A DNA stretch of 64,000 nucleotides from Benincasa hispida (GCF_009727055.1 NC_052355.1:4987630-5051629); one strand, 5' to 3'. Shown: positions 46,402-60,407, counted from the first letter of the stretch. The notes: generated from the sequence alone by a model not told the origin. Translations and numbers: made by a program.

Positions 46402-48406
46402 TGAAGGATTTCTAAATCAAGAGAACCAGTGAGTGAAAGCAGATCGTTCCAAGCTCCATTGTGAAAGAACATAAAAATTTACAATCAAACAGAAACAGTT
46501 ATGCATTATACGATAAATTACAATATGCTTCATAAAGAACAAACAAGGGATCGAGTAAACAATACCTTTGAAGAACTCCTTCTTCACGTATCCCTTGATC
46601 ATTCAACAACTCTACAATCAAGCACGAACACAACGAGTCTTTAGAAAATCCTCAATCATCAGTGAGTGCAACTCGATCCTCAACCCTCAAACAGAACTGG
46701 GAACCACCACGAGGCTACCTTGGTATTCTCAGTGTGAGAATCCAGTAGTTGTGGCCTCTGTATGGATTTGGATAGAGGGATGGAGGAATAGAAGAATGAG
46801 TAAGCAATCGAGTAAAGAATAGAACGATCGTGTAGAAGATATCAGTCTACCGCATAGACTCGTCCTCGACTGTGTAGTAAGTAAGTTCTATCATATAGAA
46901 AACTTGTTAACTATCGTTTACTCTATCAACAAGTTATCGTATAACTTAGTCATGTAGCATGGAATGAATCTGAAACTATTTTTCTTCTTTATTCCATTTA
47001 GCCATAAACCGTCTATAAACACCCACTAAGGTGGTTATTAAAGAAAACAAAAATGAATTATCTTATATTTAATTATTTATAAATATATACAATAACTAAC
47101 TTATTATATTATATTTATAATCTATAATTTTAATATTGCTTCATATGCAACATATAAACCATAGTTCTTTTTCTCTTTTATGGCATTTAATATAAATCAT
47201 ATTTATATTAATTCCTCCAATCAAATAATAATGTATCAAATACATTAAATCAATTATATCATATATAATCAAATTCCCTCTTGTTAATTTGAACATTTCA
47301 AACTAACCCAAAAACTAATTCTCAACTTGAATCCATCGAGCTACCAAAGGGACCTTTTGGACCTGTAACTTGAAGCTCCAACGGTACGTGACTAACTGAC
47401 TAAACTCTTTAATCACGATATCCACCATCCTTTAACTGTCGGGCACTCCACTAAAGACCGACAGCTGCATTTTTCGCACTACAAATATATTTCTGTGTCC
47501 ATTGGATATAACCAATCAACAGTACGATGACTCTTCACAAACTGCTTATAAGTACAGCTAGGCCAAATTGTTGTTTTGCCCCTATAGTTACATCTAACTC
47601 CTTAAGTAGCATTGATTCCTCTAATGAACAATAGATCATAGTTCTACTATGAATAAACCCTTCTCGGGCCAAGAGAAGGAGTAATCGTGCCACATTGTTT
47701 TCAAGCCCCGGAATCAATCCTTAAGGGAGTAATTTCTCTACTTACCCCTACTTCGAGGAAGAAGTGAACTCCGTCTTGTGTAGCTGAGTTCCCAGCTCCC
47801 CAATCAGACGAATCCCCAAAGTGTAGGTTTGAGTCGGCGATCTGACCATTCACCTCCATGAAAATCAAAGAACCGCTCTCATAGACAAGTGTTCACAATT
47901 CACTCAGGATTAAGGTCATGTTACCTATGTTCATCCTAGTGAAATGAAAGTCTCAATTATAAATGACGTTATAAAACGAGACTAAACATTTTGTGGTTCG
48001 GTCTTATACAAACTCCGTTGTATAGAGCATCCCTGCTTGCATGTCTAATACACAAATGATCAGGATCAGAAAATTTATAGCACTTTACAACATTTGTAAC
48101 ACCTATAAAACGGGCCACACTCGTAGTATCACCAGGATAAGGTTTCCTTCCTTTATCCATATACTACGGACCATTTAGGTTATCACTTAAAGCACGATCC
48201 ACATGTATGTCTCCACATACATGCTTAAGTTACAACGATAACCATGGATCTTAGTTTATTGGTTTGTGGTTAATGCAACTAAAATATTTCATATTTCATA
48301 GACTGTAGTGAATAAAATATCTCATATTATAAATCACAAAGCATTTGTTCATACAAGTGTTTACAAACTACAAGACCCTACAAGATTTAGGGCATCAACC
48401 CCAACA
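46402..48406 (-). mobile_element. LTR-A, 3' LTR of copia element A2 (complete)
   Basis: 2005 bp. Plus-strand ends are TGAAGGATTTCT (46402) and CATCAACCCCAACA (48406). The inverted polypurine tract follows at 48407-48420. A five-base candidate target site GTCAT precedes it, but the partner end of the element is lost. Contains a CGAT tract at 46795-46945. Confidence 0.8.
46795..46945 (-). repeat. CGAT tract in LTR-A of element A2
   Basis: Short version with units such as AGAACGATCGTGTAG, CGACTGTGTAG and ACTATCGTTTAC. Same position in the LTR as the tracts at 32385-32640 and, inverted, 38740-38990. Confidence 0.7.
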
Positions 48407-50646
48407 ATCTCTCACTTGTCCTAAAGCTAGTGGGGTGTACAAGATAATCTCATTACAAGTACACAAATCAATAAACTAAGGCACAAACGCACAGTACAAC
48501 ATCTCCCACTTCCCTTAGTCCAGCCGTGGTCGGTCCCATAGACATATAATCTGCAGGTGACCCTTAAACACTATAGCCATGAGAGGCTTCGTAAAAGGAT
48601 CAGCAACGTTGTGATACACAGCTATCTTCGTGACAATCATGCCCCGTTGATGCACAATCTCTTGGATGAGATGGTATTTCCGCTCAATGTGCTTGTCGTG
48701 CTTATGACTCTTAAGGCTCACGAAAATTCGCCACAGCACCACTATTATCACAATAAATGGTGATGGGCCTAGACATGTCTGGAACAACTTCTAGATTGGT
48801 CAGGAACTTCTTGAGCCAAACAGCCTCCTTAAAAGTTTCACAAGCCGCTACATACTTGGCCTCTATAGTGGAGTCAGCGATGTACCTCTACTTGGTGCTT
48901 CGCCATACTACATTCCCTCCATTAAGAGTGAACATTGATTCTAGTGGATTTTCGAGAATCCTTATCAGTCTGAAAATCAGAGTTCGTGTATCCTGTAAGG
49001 ATCAAATCCTTAGAACCATACACAAGCATATAGTCCCTCGTTCTTCTAATATACTTGAGGATGTTCTTGACGGTTGTCCAATGACCCTGTCCTGGATTAG
49101 ACTGATATCTACTGACTATCCCCAAAATGTAGTAGATATCAGGTCTAGTACATAACATCACGTACATCAAACTGTCGATGACAGATGCATAGAGGACCCG
49201 TCTTATTTCCTCAACCTCTTGAGGTGTCTTAGGACACTATTCCTTAGACAATGTAACTCCATGTCGAAGAGGCAATAGGCCCCTCTTGGAGTTCTGCATC
49301 GAGTACTTGAACAACATCTTGTCAATGTACGATGCCTAAGACAGTGCTAGCATTTTGTTCTTTCGATCCTGAAAGATCTAAATCTCAAGAACAAACTGAG
49401 CCTCTCCCAAATATTTCATTTGTAATTGGGTCTCTAGCCAGTTCTTAACTGAAGTCAGTAAACCTATGTCATTCCCAATGAGTAGGATATCGTCTACATA
49501 CAACACTAGGAAAACTACTGAACTGTTGATGATTTTCTTGTAGACATGTTCGCCTGCTATCGTAAGATTCTTTAGGAGTGTATAAAGTAAAACAGATTGG
49601 AAGAATAAAGTCTAAGTGCTGCGTTCTTCCTTGATGTGTTTAAATGAATGCAACGCGTTGAGGAGTTAGTATTATGCACAGAAGGCACACAACTCCTTAT
49701 AATAACGTTCAAGTTTTCCTAGATTAAACCCAAGTATAAATCTATTATAGGTTCCTGGAAAGTCCAGGGTCAATCACAGAGATTCAGTTTCACTAACACA
49801 GATTATGCGCTGTACTTGCAGTAGGGGGTTTTTCCTAAATAAATGTGAAAGATGTATTATTTACACTAACATGCTATGCCTGTGCAAGACAATACAAAAG
49901 AGTTGAGTGAAAAATGAAGGATCATGTAAAAATGGAATTTAAGTAGGTGGACGCGCCGGTTAAAGATAATTGAACACAACTGATGTAATGTGGATGAAAT
50001 GGGATGGGTTGCTTATCTTTCTGTTCATGCGTTAGACATCATTCAACACTTTTCAATGCGAATAACATACAAGCCTATCTCTAGGGTGCATGCGTCTAAC
50101 TTAGAATGAAAGAAACACCAGTAAGTCTATCTCTAGCTGTACTAGGTGTTCTACTTAATGCGGCTTAGCTAGTCTTTCAAACAACTAAGTAAAGAAGCTT
50201 TCACCAAGCTGTCAAGTTGGTTTAGGCGTTGGAACAGAATTATGCATGAAGTACTAATGCTTTCAACAAAAGGTAAACAATAGCAAAAGTGATGATTAAA
50301 TATATGAATTTTATAAAGGATCAATGAGTCTTTACAAAGAACTATATTCAATCAAAATGAAATGAAAATGATATTAAGAGAGAAACTGAGTCAAGCCAAA
50401 GAATACAATCTCTTGTAGTTCTTTGGCTCAATCTTGTTGTGTACAATCACCTTAAAGAGTCGAGGACAGAGTATCTTTCTCAAGAATAACTTTCTCCACT
50501 CTCTGGCCGGTGGTGGTGGTGGTACTCAGCTCTTATGATCGTCTTACACATCGTCACAACTTGTACAACTAAAACTAAGTCTACAGATTTATAGAGAGTA
50601 TGGAGCTTCTAATTGTCTGAACTCTTAATTCTGGAGGGTCTTCAAG

Positions 50647-50654
50647 TATTTATA
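50647..50654 (-). promoter_or_regulatory. TATA box of LTR-F
   Basis: CCTATAAATACTTG on the minus strand, similar to the TATA context CTATAAATACCA at 63960-63967. Confidence 0.5.
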
Positions 50655-51099
50655 GGCATTGGTCTCGTCCACTTGAAGGATGGGCTACATTTAAGTCCAT
50701 GCCCTGGTCAGCATTAAACTCCATGTCTTGGTTGGTCGCCTGATCTTTGGAAGCTTTTCAGATGCTGCCTGCTGGAAGCTTTTCAGACGCCGCCTATTGT
50801 TGGTGCCCATGCTTGCAAGTGGTGATGTGACACAATCAGCCCAGAGCAATGAATCTTCTATGCGTTGAATTCCCTCCGACACATGGCTGATGTGTTAGCG
50901 CGTTTCCTGCGGCACTTGTCTAATGCGTTATTGTCAGTTCTTGCGTTGAAATCCTGCAAAGTAGTGCGTTAGCGCTGTGATTTTTAGTGATAAACTTCTT
51001 TTACATGAAATTGCTATTGTTTAAGTAAATCCATGTGTCTCTATTAAAAATGAGGAGAGTTTATCATTAAAAACCTAATTGTTCTAACTTAAGAGCAAA

Positions 51100-51125
51100 G
51101 ATAACTTGTATGTTTACAAGTTATC
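51100..51125. repeat. Perfect 11-bp inverted repeat at the LTR-F terminus
   Basis: GATAACTTGTA at 51100-51110, loop TGTT, then TACAAGTTATC at 51115-51125, ending one base before the LTR edge. Confidence 0.9.
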
Positions 51126-53175
51126 AAGACACAAGGCTCGTCAACATTTTGATCAAAGCCATAAGATTTGATTGCAGTATCAAATTTTATGTTCCAAGAT
51201 CGAGATGTCTGTTTCAATCCATAAATGGACCGATTCAGCTTGCAAACCTTTTGCTGTTAACCTTGGGCTATGAATCCCTTGATCTGCACCATATAAATGG
51301 TCTCCTCAATACTGCCATTCAAAAAAGCACTCTTGACATCCATTTTCCATATCTCATAGTCATAATATGAGGCAATGGATAGGAAGATTCAAATAGACTT
51401 CAACATGGTAATAGGCGAGAAAGTCTCCTCATATTCAACTCCCTATACCTGGGTATAACCCTTTGCCACAAGTCTAGCTTTGAAGGTTTGCACCTTCCCA
51501 TCAGCACCCCATTTCCTCTTGTAGATCCATTTGTAGCCTATAAGTGTGACCCCATCAGGTTGATCTACAAAATCCCAAATTGAGTTGATGTACATAGACT
51601 CCATCTCAAGATCCATGGCTTTGACCCATTCATATCTGTCAACATCCTCCATTTCATTATTGTAAGACAACAAATCCTCAACCTCGCCATCAGCTACCAT
51701 AACTATGATTTCAGTTAAACCTATATAGCGAATAGGTGGGTTCGCAACCTTCTCACTACGTCGAGGTTCCCTTAACTCTTGAGGTGGATTTGATCTACTA
51801 GATGAATTTGCATAAACAACTCTTGTTGATATAGCAGGCTCTTCAACAACTCTTGTTGAAGTTTTAGTAGTTTCTTCAGAAAGCTCACTCAACACGGTTT
51901 TGCTTCTAAGGCTGTGCTCTCTTATATGATCCTCCTCAAGAAAAGTAGCGTTTTTCGATACAAACACTTTATTTTCCTTAGGATCATCAAAGTAACCTCC
52001 TCGTGTCCCTTTAGGTAGACTACAAATAGGCACAACCTTGAACGTGGTTCCAGTTTCTTAGGATTAGCCTCAAGCACATGTGTTGGGCAACCCTAGATGT
52101 GGAAGTGACATAAAATAGCTTTACGCCCATTCCACAACTCCAAAGGTGTTATGACAACGCTCTTGGAGGGAACACAGTTCATAATGTATGTTGCAGTCTC
52201 TACTGCAAAACCCCAAAACAAGTTCGTTAAGGAAGCTAACTCATCATCGATCGAACCTTGTCAAATAGGTTTTGTTTCTCCTATCCGATACACCATTCTA
52301 CTGAGGTGTACCAGGTGCTGAGAGTTGGGAAATTATTCCATGTTCTATCAAATAATTATGGAACTCAGAATCCAAAAACTCCACCTCGATCAGATTGATG
52401 CGTTTTAATCATTTTACTTAATCCATTTTCAACTTCAGTCTAGAACTCTTTGAACTTTTCAAAGGATTCAGACTTATGTTGCATTAAATAAACATACTCA
52501 TACCTTGAATAATTATCAGTAAAAGTGATGAAGTACTCGTAGCCTCCCCTGGCTCGCACATTCATTGGACCACAAAGGTCCGAATGCACTAACTCTAGTT
52601 CGATAAAAGGTATTTTAGTCATTTTTCCTTCAAGGCATGACTCGCACACAGGTAAAGAATTTTCTTCTAACTCGTTTAGAAGTCCATTCTTCACCAACCT
52701 CTCAATTCTATTGAGATTAATGTGCCTTAAACGAAGGTGCCAAAGTTGGGCATTTTCTTAGGAGAAACTTTAAGTCGTTTATTTTGAGTTATAATAGTTT
52801 TAAACATCTCTATGTTATGGAGGGAATTTGTTGCTAACGGCCTTAGCACATATAAATTGTTTTGCAGTTTAGCTGAACATATATCAACACCATATTTCGA
52901 AATAAACACTTTATTTACTGAAAAATTCAAGGTGCATTTAAATTCAAGCAATGACTTTATAGAAATTAAGTTCCTCTTTAACTCGAGAACTACAAATACA
53001 TCATTCAGAATGATAAATTTATTCTGTAAAGTCAACCAAAGGCCTCTCACTGCCACAGTTGAGATGACATGCCCAGTTCCAACTCGCATCGTCATCTCAC
53101 CAGTCTCAAGCTGCCACCTAGAACTAATCGCCTAAAATGAAGAAAAAATATTATTAGTGGCCCCAAAGTCTATAA

Positions 53176-54023
53176 TCCAAGCTAAATCATCATTCTCCGC
53201 TAAACAAGTCTCCAACACTAGTAAATCGTATTTACCTTGTTTGGTTTTCTTTTTTTCCTTCAAATAACGTGGGTAGTTCTACTTCTAGTGCCCGCCCTGG
53301 TTGCAATGGAAACACTTTCCCTTGTCAACTAGCACTGGTCACCTACCCCGCAAAGCAATAGGTTGTGGATTAGCAAGGTCTTCCCCTTCCTTTTACAACC
53401 ATTCTTCTTCTTCCACTTGTTGGTGTCAGAAGTAGAAGGTGCAAACTTAGTTCCTGAGGTCGAACCTTTATGGAACTTTCTGCAAGATGAAGCAACATTT
53501 GTCTCACCAACTTTTTTTTCCTTACTTTTCAGTAAGGATTGAAATGTGTGCAACTCATTGAGTAGAGTTGTAAGGTTGTAATCAACCCTATTCAAAACCG
53601 TGTTGCTTACAAAGTGAAGGAAGCTTTCTGGTAACGACTCCAAAATTATGTTAATTTGCTAGCCTCGTCAATGCTAGACCCGTTCATCTTCATCACATTA
53701 AAGTGGACCATCATGTTCAAAATATGTTCATGAACAGATGTACTCTCCTTCCTCTTGGAGTTACAGATGAACTTAAGAGCGTCATGCTTGAGCTACGGGG
53801 GCGGTTGGTTGAACATTCCCCTTAGTGACTCCATGATATCGCGTGCAGTGACCATGGGCTCATGATTCTTGGCCAAAATGTCGTTAAGGCTGGCCAAGAT
53901 GTACGCTCGGGCCTTTTCGTTTGTCCTGTCCATTTCTCGTATGCCTCTCGAACATTTCGAGTGGCGTTGGGAGGTGAAATTCAGTTTATCGGCGGCTAAT
54001 AAAGCAAGTGTAGCGGTAGCCAT
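53176..54023 (-). pseudogene. Ty1-copia gag of element A2, broken
   Basis: Minus-strand gag from ATG 54023 (MATATLALLAADKLN). About 90 bp of the N-terminal domain, present in copy 1, is deleted near 53979. The frame then gives NEKARAYILASLNDILAKNHE and SLRGMFNQPPP. It is lost and resumes at 53643-53329 (RVDYNLTTLLNELHTFQSLLKSK and a basic linker). The CCHC knuckle at about 53267-53316 is destroyed by two stops, and its last cysteine is tyrosine. Homologous to 11660-12611. Confidence 0.8.
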
Positions 54024-55779
54024 TTAAATAAAGTTGTTGAAAAAACAACAAACTTAATGAGTCTACTTGCATTACCACTTTTAACACCAATTTAGGTTTT
54101 AGCAAAATAGTTCTATTGTACCCTATGTGACATCTATTTTGCAATGATGCCCTAGCGAGGCAGGACAAAAGTCACCGTTGGGGTGATCAAGTGCCCTTTC
54201 ACTGGGATGAGATAATCTCAACCATTAGACAGAAACAACTCCTTGTAACTGAATCTAATAGTCACCATTGTTCAATCCAGAATTTGTTAACATCCTTAAT
54301 AATTCTGTGTAAGTGTAATCCCTCATTTTAGGCCCTAGAGTCCCACCCTAATGCGCCCACCGTAGGGAAAAAGTAGATTAGGACAAGAGACTAAAGCAAC
54401 CCTATCCATTTATGGAGATTAGATAAAGAGTTGTGCAAATACAGCCATCCTTTAGGGGGACACTCCCAGGGTTCCTCGAGGCTATGTACGAAAACATTAT
54501 CCAACCTAATGAGAGAGATCGTGGGATATGTTGTCACACGTCCCGCTCCCACTTACTATGAAAATTATCTCCTTTCACCTTGGTATTGACCTACCCAAAC
54601 ACCATCCTATAGAGAGACACTCCCAAGGTGCCTCGAGGTCGAGGATAGATCTCACGGTGTGAAATTTTAGGGAGAAACGTGTAGAGGTTTAATATACCCC
54701 AAGTAGCTCCCACTGAATGTTCTACCTAGGGTTTTATTAACTTCGTAAATCCGACTATTGATCTTAACTAAGTGGGTGTTTAATTTGCTAAAAAACAACA
54801 CTTGCTTTTGATAATTAAATAAGTTTGATTCAAAACTTATTAAACACTTTAACAGACTATCATCAATTTTGCATGCATGCAACAAATCTATCTAATTCAC
54901 CTTTCTAGATAGGTTCCCAGTAGGGATGTTTCGTTTCCATCAGCTTAAATACCCCAGCCTAGCCAGAACCCGCTTTAGACAAAAGGTCCCTTATAGAAAG
55001 ATTTGGTACATATTTAATATTTTATTAGTCAATTTAATCCTATTAACCGAATTAAAAGATTAAACTTAGGTATCTAATCTCATTAGAACCGTGATCTTAG
55101 GTCTATCTCAATTAAATTTTAAAACTCTTTTAAAACATGATTAATGCCTAAGTTTGGATGCATGTCTTTCTTATTGCTTTTAATTCTAATTTCATTAATT
55201 ATAACTCTTATAAAAAATGAAACAACTAAAACTAACCACATTGCTAAGTTAGACATCCACAAGGCTTTTGTAACTTTTATAAATAAACCTAAGTGACATG
55301 CTTCATGCAATGTTCATTCATTACTAAATATAACTTTTATATTTACAAGTAATGAACTAAGCATACATGCTAACATACACCCTTATACTATAACACTTAT
55401 AATATAAAGATGATGCATGAATATGCTTAATGCATGTATATATTATAACTCTTATATTATATGATGCATGAGCATGCTTTAATGTAATTTAGTAATGCAA
55501 ACTACTATATTATAACACTTATAATATAAAGATGATTCATGAATAAATGCATAACCTATGGTGGGTTTTATCTATATGACATACATTATGACATATAATT
55601 AAACATACATCACATGTACATTCATTAAAAAATTGATGGACCAGGATAATTAGCCTCCAAATCGGAAATAAAAGCTATCTATTACAAAAAACATCGAGTC
55701 AACCGGTTCAAACAGGCGAATCGGGTCTTGAACCACCCGCGCGAAGCCTCGTCACTTGATCGTGCAGTAGCTCCTTGTG
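54024..55779 (-). other. Leader of copia element A2; 5' LTR missing
   Basis: Non-coding, homologous to 12612-13996, with about 340 bp present here (about 55035-55380) that copy 1 lacks. The CCGGTTC-type stretch is at 55690-55740. It ends at LTR-D as in copy 1. No gene seen. Confidence 0.65.
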
Positions 55780-57156
55780 TGTTGGGTTTTATGTCCTAAA
55801 ACTCGTGGTTTGTAAACAATGGAACTTATTCTGAAAATTCAATAAGGTGTTATTGAATATAAGAAATCCAATAAACCTAAAAGTCCCTTGACTATTGGAT
55901 GAGTACTTGAACTTTATGTGGAGACATAAAGGTGGATCAGGTTCGAGTAAATAGTCAAAATGATCTATAGTATATGAATAAGGTTGGGTACTTTATTCTG
56001 GTAACACTGTTGGATGCGACCTACTCTGTAGTTGTTACAATGAATTGTAATGTGCTACAAACGAAGTGATCTTAATTCGCTCATGTTGGGACATGAGGAA
56101 TGGGAGGTGTCTTTGTGGAAAAGCATTTGTACAATATCGAACAACGAAATTAGTCACTCTTACTTTATAACGCTATTTACTGTTTAAGACTAACTATTTC
56201 AAAGCAATGACCTAGGTAACTTGACCTTAATCCTGAGCTAACTATGAACTCTTTTTTATTTGGAATTATCCTTAGATTTGCATAGGTGAGGGTTGGCTCA
56301 ACAGCGTCGACTCAATAAACCTCTCATTTCAAGGGTAAGACCGAATAGATAGCTGGGGACATAGGGTGCAAGATGGAATTCACTCCTACTCGCTTTAGGG
56401 ATAGTAGAGAGGTTTTTCCCTTAAGTATTTATTATGGGTCTTGAACAAGGGGCCCTACCCTCTTATTAGCCTGGGAGGGACTCGATTTTGTTGATCGGAT
56501 CACAAAACAATTGTTCATTAGGGGATCAGTGGGGATTTAAGGAACAAGAGGTAATTTCGGGGGTAAAACAAAGATTTGACCCAACCATTATATGTTATAT
56601 TTGATATAACATATAGTGAATATATATATATAATAAAGTAGTTATTCTATATATATATATGTATATTATTAATTATAATTTAATTGAAATTAATTTAAAG
56701 GAAGGAGTTACAACTCCCTCCTCTTATTATCTGATTGTTATTACATGGGTTGAAAAAGAGTTGGTTAGAGATTTTTTTTTTCCATCTTCTTCCTCAATTG
56801 GCTCTGAGAGAAGAGTTCTCTCCAAGAGAAAAATTCTTAGTAGAATCTTCCCTCTCCTCCTCTCCATCTATTTCCTTCTTCTAGGGATTCAAGCAAAGCC
56901 CATAACTCTTGCTTGAATCCTCTGTCCCAAGAGAATACAGAGGGTGATGGTGTTTCGCATGGAGAAGTAGATCAGTTTGTGATCCGTTCGAGGGAGTTCT
57001 TGAAGAAAGGGTTCTTCAGAGGTAAGGGTTTCTGAAACCCTATGTTTCTTTTATTTAAAGCAAGCTATATTTAAGTAAATGCATATCTTGTTCTTATTTA
57101 CTGCAAACTTATGTTCAATGAAAAATGGAATTTGGGTCGATCTTTGCTTCCACTCA
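55780..57156 (+). mobile_element. LTR-D, copy 2
   Basis: TGTTGGGTTTTATG...CCACTCA, the counterpart of 13997-15422, with the same junctions on both sides. Confidence 0.62.
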
Positions 57157-57309
57157 ACGGATCTTTTTTGATAAATTTCCTTCAAAACAAGCTTAAGTCT
57201 TTTTGAACAAGTACTTTCCTCCCACCAAATCCTCTAAATTGAGATTTGAGATTGTAGCTTTCTCACAACAGGTCGATGACATTTATATGAACGTTGGGAA
57301 AGATACAAG
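57157..57309 (+). pseudogene. Athila-like gag fragment, copy 2, part 1
   Basis: KYFPPTKSSKLRFEIVAFSQQVDD, without the stop seen in copy 1 (15545 region) but with a one-base loss before the YERWERYK part. Continues at 59691. Confidence 0.68.
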
Positions 57310-59690
57310 TGCCACACCCCCTCAATTTACCTTCTTAACCTAGAAGAAAACGTGACTGCAGCAGTTACCAACCCTTATGTGGCACTTACTACCTAGCTAA
57401 CCTGTTTAGGAACCCTGAACATCACAAATGTCATTCAAGAACTAACTGAACTTTGTACTGAAAGACAAACTTAGGGTACCATACATAGTAATTTACAATA
57501 TGTACATACAGAAGCAAGGTTTAGTGGATCTCACAGACTCAGAACTAGTCCCTAATATGCAACTTTTAAAACCATGTTGCATATTAGGAACTTTTTAAAA
57601 ACATATCATACCTGAAAACATAATTGAACTGGTACTAGGTTAACAAAGGAAACCCTTTTGTCCAACTCTCATTATAACCTAGGCTAAGGTGTGGACCCTT
57701 TTACCATAACCTTATCACTGACCTTCGTGTGAGGGAGAAACCCTTTTGCTCAACCCTCCATGTTGATCTTCTTTTGAGGGAGAGACCTTTTTGCTCAAAT
57801 CTTTATCCTGAACTTCTTTTGAGGGAGAGACCCTTTTGCTGAGCCCTCTATCCTAAAACTTTGTACTTTACATATGTGCACGTATAGCTAACTTGGATCC
57901 TGACATCAAAGATCATAACTAAAACTAAGCTCAGATACCTTCTCCTAGTACTTCAGTATTGATCTGTTCATTTATCATAAGAAAATAATTTCACAGAGAG
58001 ACTTATTGAAAACATGGTATCATAGATAAAGAATTTATGAGAACTTTGCTCCTAATGCATGCTCATAACCATTAAAAACTCATTAACTGAATTCATACTT
58101 TAAAACTTTACAACCTAGCATGCGTCGAGCTCTTCATAACTTTTAAGTAAATAATTCCATTAACAAGCTTACTGAAGTCATGTATCATAGCACATAACAA
58201 CTAACGCATGTCTCGTATCACCTAGTACATCATTACTTTAAACATATGTTAGAAATTATCTTTTAAAACTAACATGCGTTGGCATTCTTTCTAAACTTAG
58301 CTTGCTTGGAAAACTTGCTTAGAATAAGCTAGCATGAGAATAAACTTCAACTAAAACATTCAAAACATTATAAAATGTTTATCGTCACTCACAATTTTGG
58401 TCAATCCTCCTAGGGCTGATAAGCTTCTCCTATTCGTGTCAACCCTGTGATCATAACAACATATTTTAGCTACTAGCTATTGTCTCCCTTTTGAGACTAA
58501 CTTTCATATTCATGTTCACATTGTTTTTAACATAGGGATTTTACCTACTAATGCCAGCTTCACTAGGCGTTGAAACTTAGAACCTCCCTCTTGGTGCTAA
58601 ACTTCACTATGCGGCAGCCACCATTCTATCACCCAACCTTGCACCAACGCAACACCTAGGCGCCCATTGCATGCCTTATGCATTTAAGCCTTCAGCTCAC
58701 ACCAACGCCCAGCCTTGTTCTTAGGTGTCCCAGTCTCTTATGATCGCCTACTTAGCCCCATGCTCAACCTCACATAGGCTGGTGCTCATCTCAGCCCGTG
58801 CACACATGAAGACCATCGGCTACTTGCTTATTCATCCGAGGCAGCTGCCTGCTTATTTAACATTTCCATATTCAACTTACTCGTGTAATAACTTATTTTC
58901 CAAAACTTTTCTCAAGAAACTTCCTTCTACAAACTTTCTCAAAGATGTCTTATGCTTACCTCAAAATTTGAGCTCATAATTCTTCGTAGTTTACCCGAAA
59001 TCTTCAAAACTCTAGCACTTGGCCTGGTTTACCCGAGAGACCTTCTTATACTTTCTTCAAGTTTTCAGCAAGTTCCTGATGGATTCATCTTTTAGCAGTC
59101 CTCCACCATCAACTATACTTTTTTTAGCTTTCAGATGGCTTTGGAATCTCTTCAAATGCTCGAGTGGTTTGTTCAAAACAGCTTTTTGAAGTCAGCTTTC
59201 CCCTTTTGTACTTCTACCAGCCATTCATCCTTAATAGGCTGCCAGAACAACTACTTAGTGGGTAGACTCCACTAAACCGATCCAGCTGGCCTTTTAAATG
59301 GTGCTTAAAGTTGACCGTTCATGAAAAACTTGATGCTCGATGACATTTACTCGATGCACGATGGCATTTACTTGATGCACGATGGCATTTACTCGATCCA
59401 CGATGGCATTTACTCCAAGCATGATGGCATTTACTCAATCATACATGCCTTTTACTCGATGCTCACCCACCATTTTCACAGCCAACACTTAGCCAAAAAG
59501 TTTTTCTTGCTAGCTAACTTAAAAACACCTGAGAGCCAAGTCTCCAATACTTAAACATTTTCCTTCTTCATTTCCTTATCCTTTACCCATTTCCCTATAG
59601 TTCCACATTAACTCAAATATTAAATCCCTTATTTTACTAGTCTTAACAACAAACATATTTAAATGGAGAAAGTAGGGTTCGGGTTTGACA
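57310..59690 (-). mobile_element. Solo LTR-E, copy 2, TSD ACAAG
   Basis: 2381 bp, TGCCACACCCC...GGGTTTGACA, flanked by ACAAG at 57305-57309 and 59691-59695. Carries the ~45-bp triplicate (57725-57860) and the CGAT tract (59332-59465). Confidence 0.82.
59332..59465 (+). repeat. CGAT tract in LTR-E, copy 2
   Basis: Five to six units of ATTTACTCGATGCACGATGG type, more regular than in copy 1. See 17630-17765. Confidence 0.85.
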
Positions 59691-59749
59691 ACAAGGACTT
59701 ATTAAGGAGATGCCCACAACATGGATATGAAAGAACCGCTTAAAGTTTG
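59691..59749 (+). pseudogene. Athila-like gag fragment, copy 2, part 2
   Basis: Reads YKDLLRRCPQHG directly after the LTR-E, then a stop, and is cut by the inverted LTR-D at 59750. Confidence 0.7.
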
Positions 59750-60407
59750 TGAGAGGAAATAGGGATCAGACCCAAATCCCAAAAATTACAGAATAGTGAA
59801 TTTTATAGAAACATTCAGACTTATTCATTTAAAATTGAAATTACAACATGCTGATTAAATAAAGAATAGGGAACAAAAATACATACCCTTGAAGAACACC
59901 TTCTTCGCGTAATTCCATCGATCCACGATCACGAACATTTCGATCTAGATCTTGATCTCCAAACCAAGACACCACCACTTGAGAATCCTCTATATTTTTT
60001 TGGGATTGAGAATTCAAACAAGAGTTGTGGGATTTGCATGAATTCTTGCTTGAATTCTTGGAAGAAGGAATCAAATTTAGAGGGAGAGAAGAACATTTTC
60101 TTCTCTTTATTTTTCTTGGAAAAAACCAGAGAGATTGAACAACTGCTTTGACCCCCTTAGTTCCACGTACTGCTTTGAGAGAGATTAGGGGAAGGAGTTG
60201 TAACTCCCTCCCTTTAATTAAATTAAAATTAAATTAAATTAATAATATATATGTATATAATAATTGCCTTATCATATATATATACAGACTATATGTTATA
60301 TCAAATATAACACATCACCTATAGTTTTTCTATTATATCAAATACAATATAATCTATAGTTTTATTTTCTCTCAACAATAGATGACATTTAATATAAATC
60401 ATACTTA
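59750..60407 (-). mobile_element. LTR-D, minus orientation, copy 2, truncated by LTR-C
   Basis: Counterpart of 18051-18710 with the identical boundary to LTR-C. Confidence 0.6.

Larger units (their letters stand above)
49547..51126 (-). mobile_element. Solo LTR-F in pol of element A2, TSD AGACA
   Basis: 1580 bp. Plus-strand ends are TGTTCGCCTGC and CAAGTTATCA, flanked by AGACA at 49542-49546 and 51127-51131. Pol sequence is continuous across it and copy 1 has no insertion there (2121-2126). Minus orientation is inferred from the TATA box at 50647-50654. The LTR start on the minus strand is TGATAACTTGT, as in the LTR beginning at 63452 (TGATAATGG). Confidence 0.85.
48407..53175 (-). pseudogene. 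Ty1-copia pol of element A2 (better preserved copy), split by solo LTR-F
   Basis: Minus-strand pol homologous to 985-4162. Protease region at 53080-53175 (WIIDFGAT, where DSGAT is usual). Pre-integrase at 52727-53095. Integrase at 52440-52697 with CESCLEGKMTK and HSDLCGPMNVRARGG (catalytic Asp codon 52578-52580). The linker and RT start at 51443-52033 (IYKRKWGADGKVQ, KARLVAKGYTQ), then the solo LTR, then the RT end with YVDD at 49489-49500. RNase H has YCDNSGAV at about 48735-48758 and HIERKYHLIQEIVH plus ADPFTKPL at 48530-48720. One extra base shifts the frame between the two RNase H motifs. Several stops make the copy non-functional, but the catalytic aspartates lost in A1 are kept. Confidence 0.85.
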
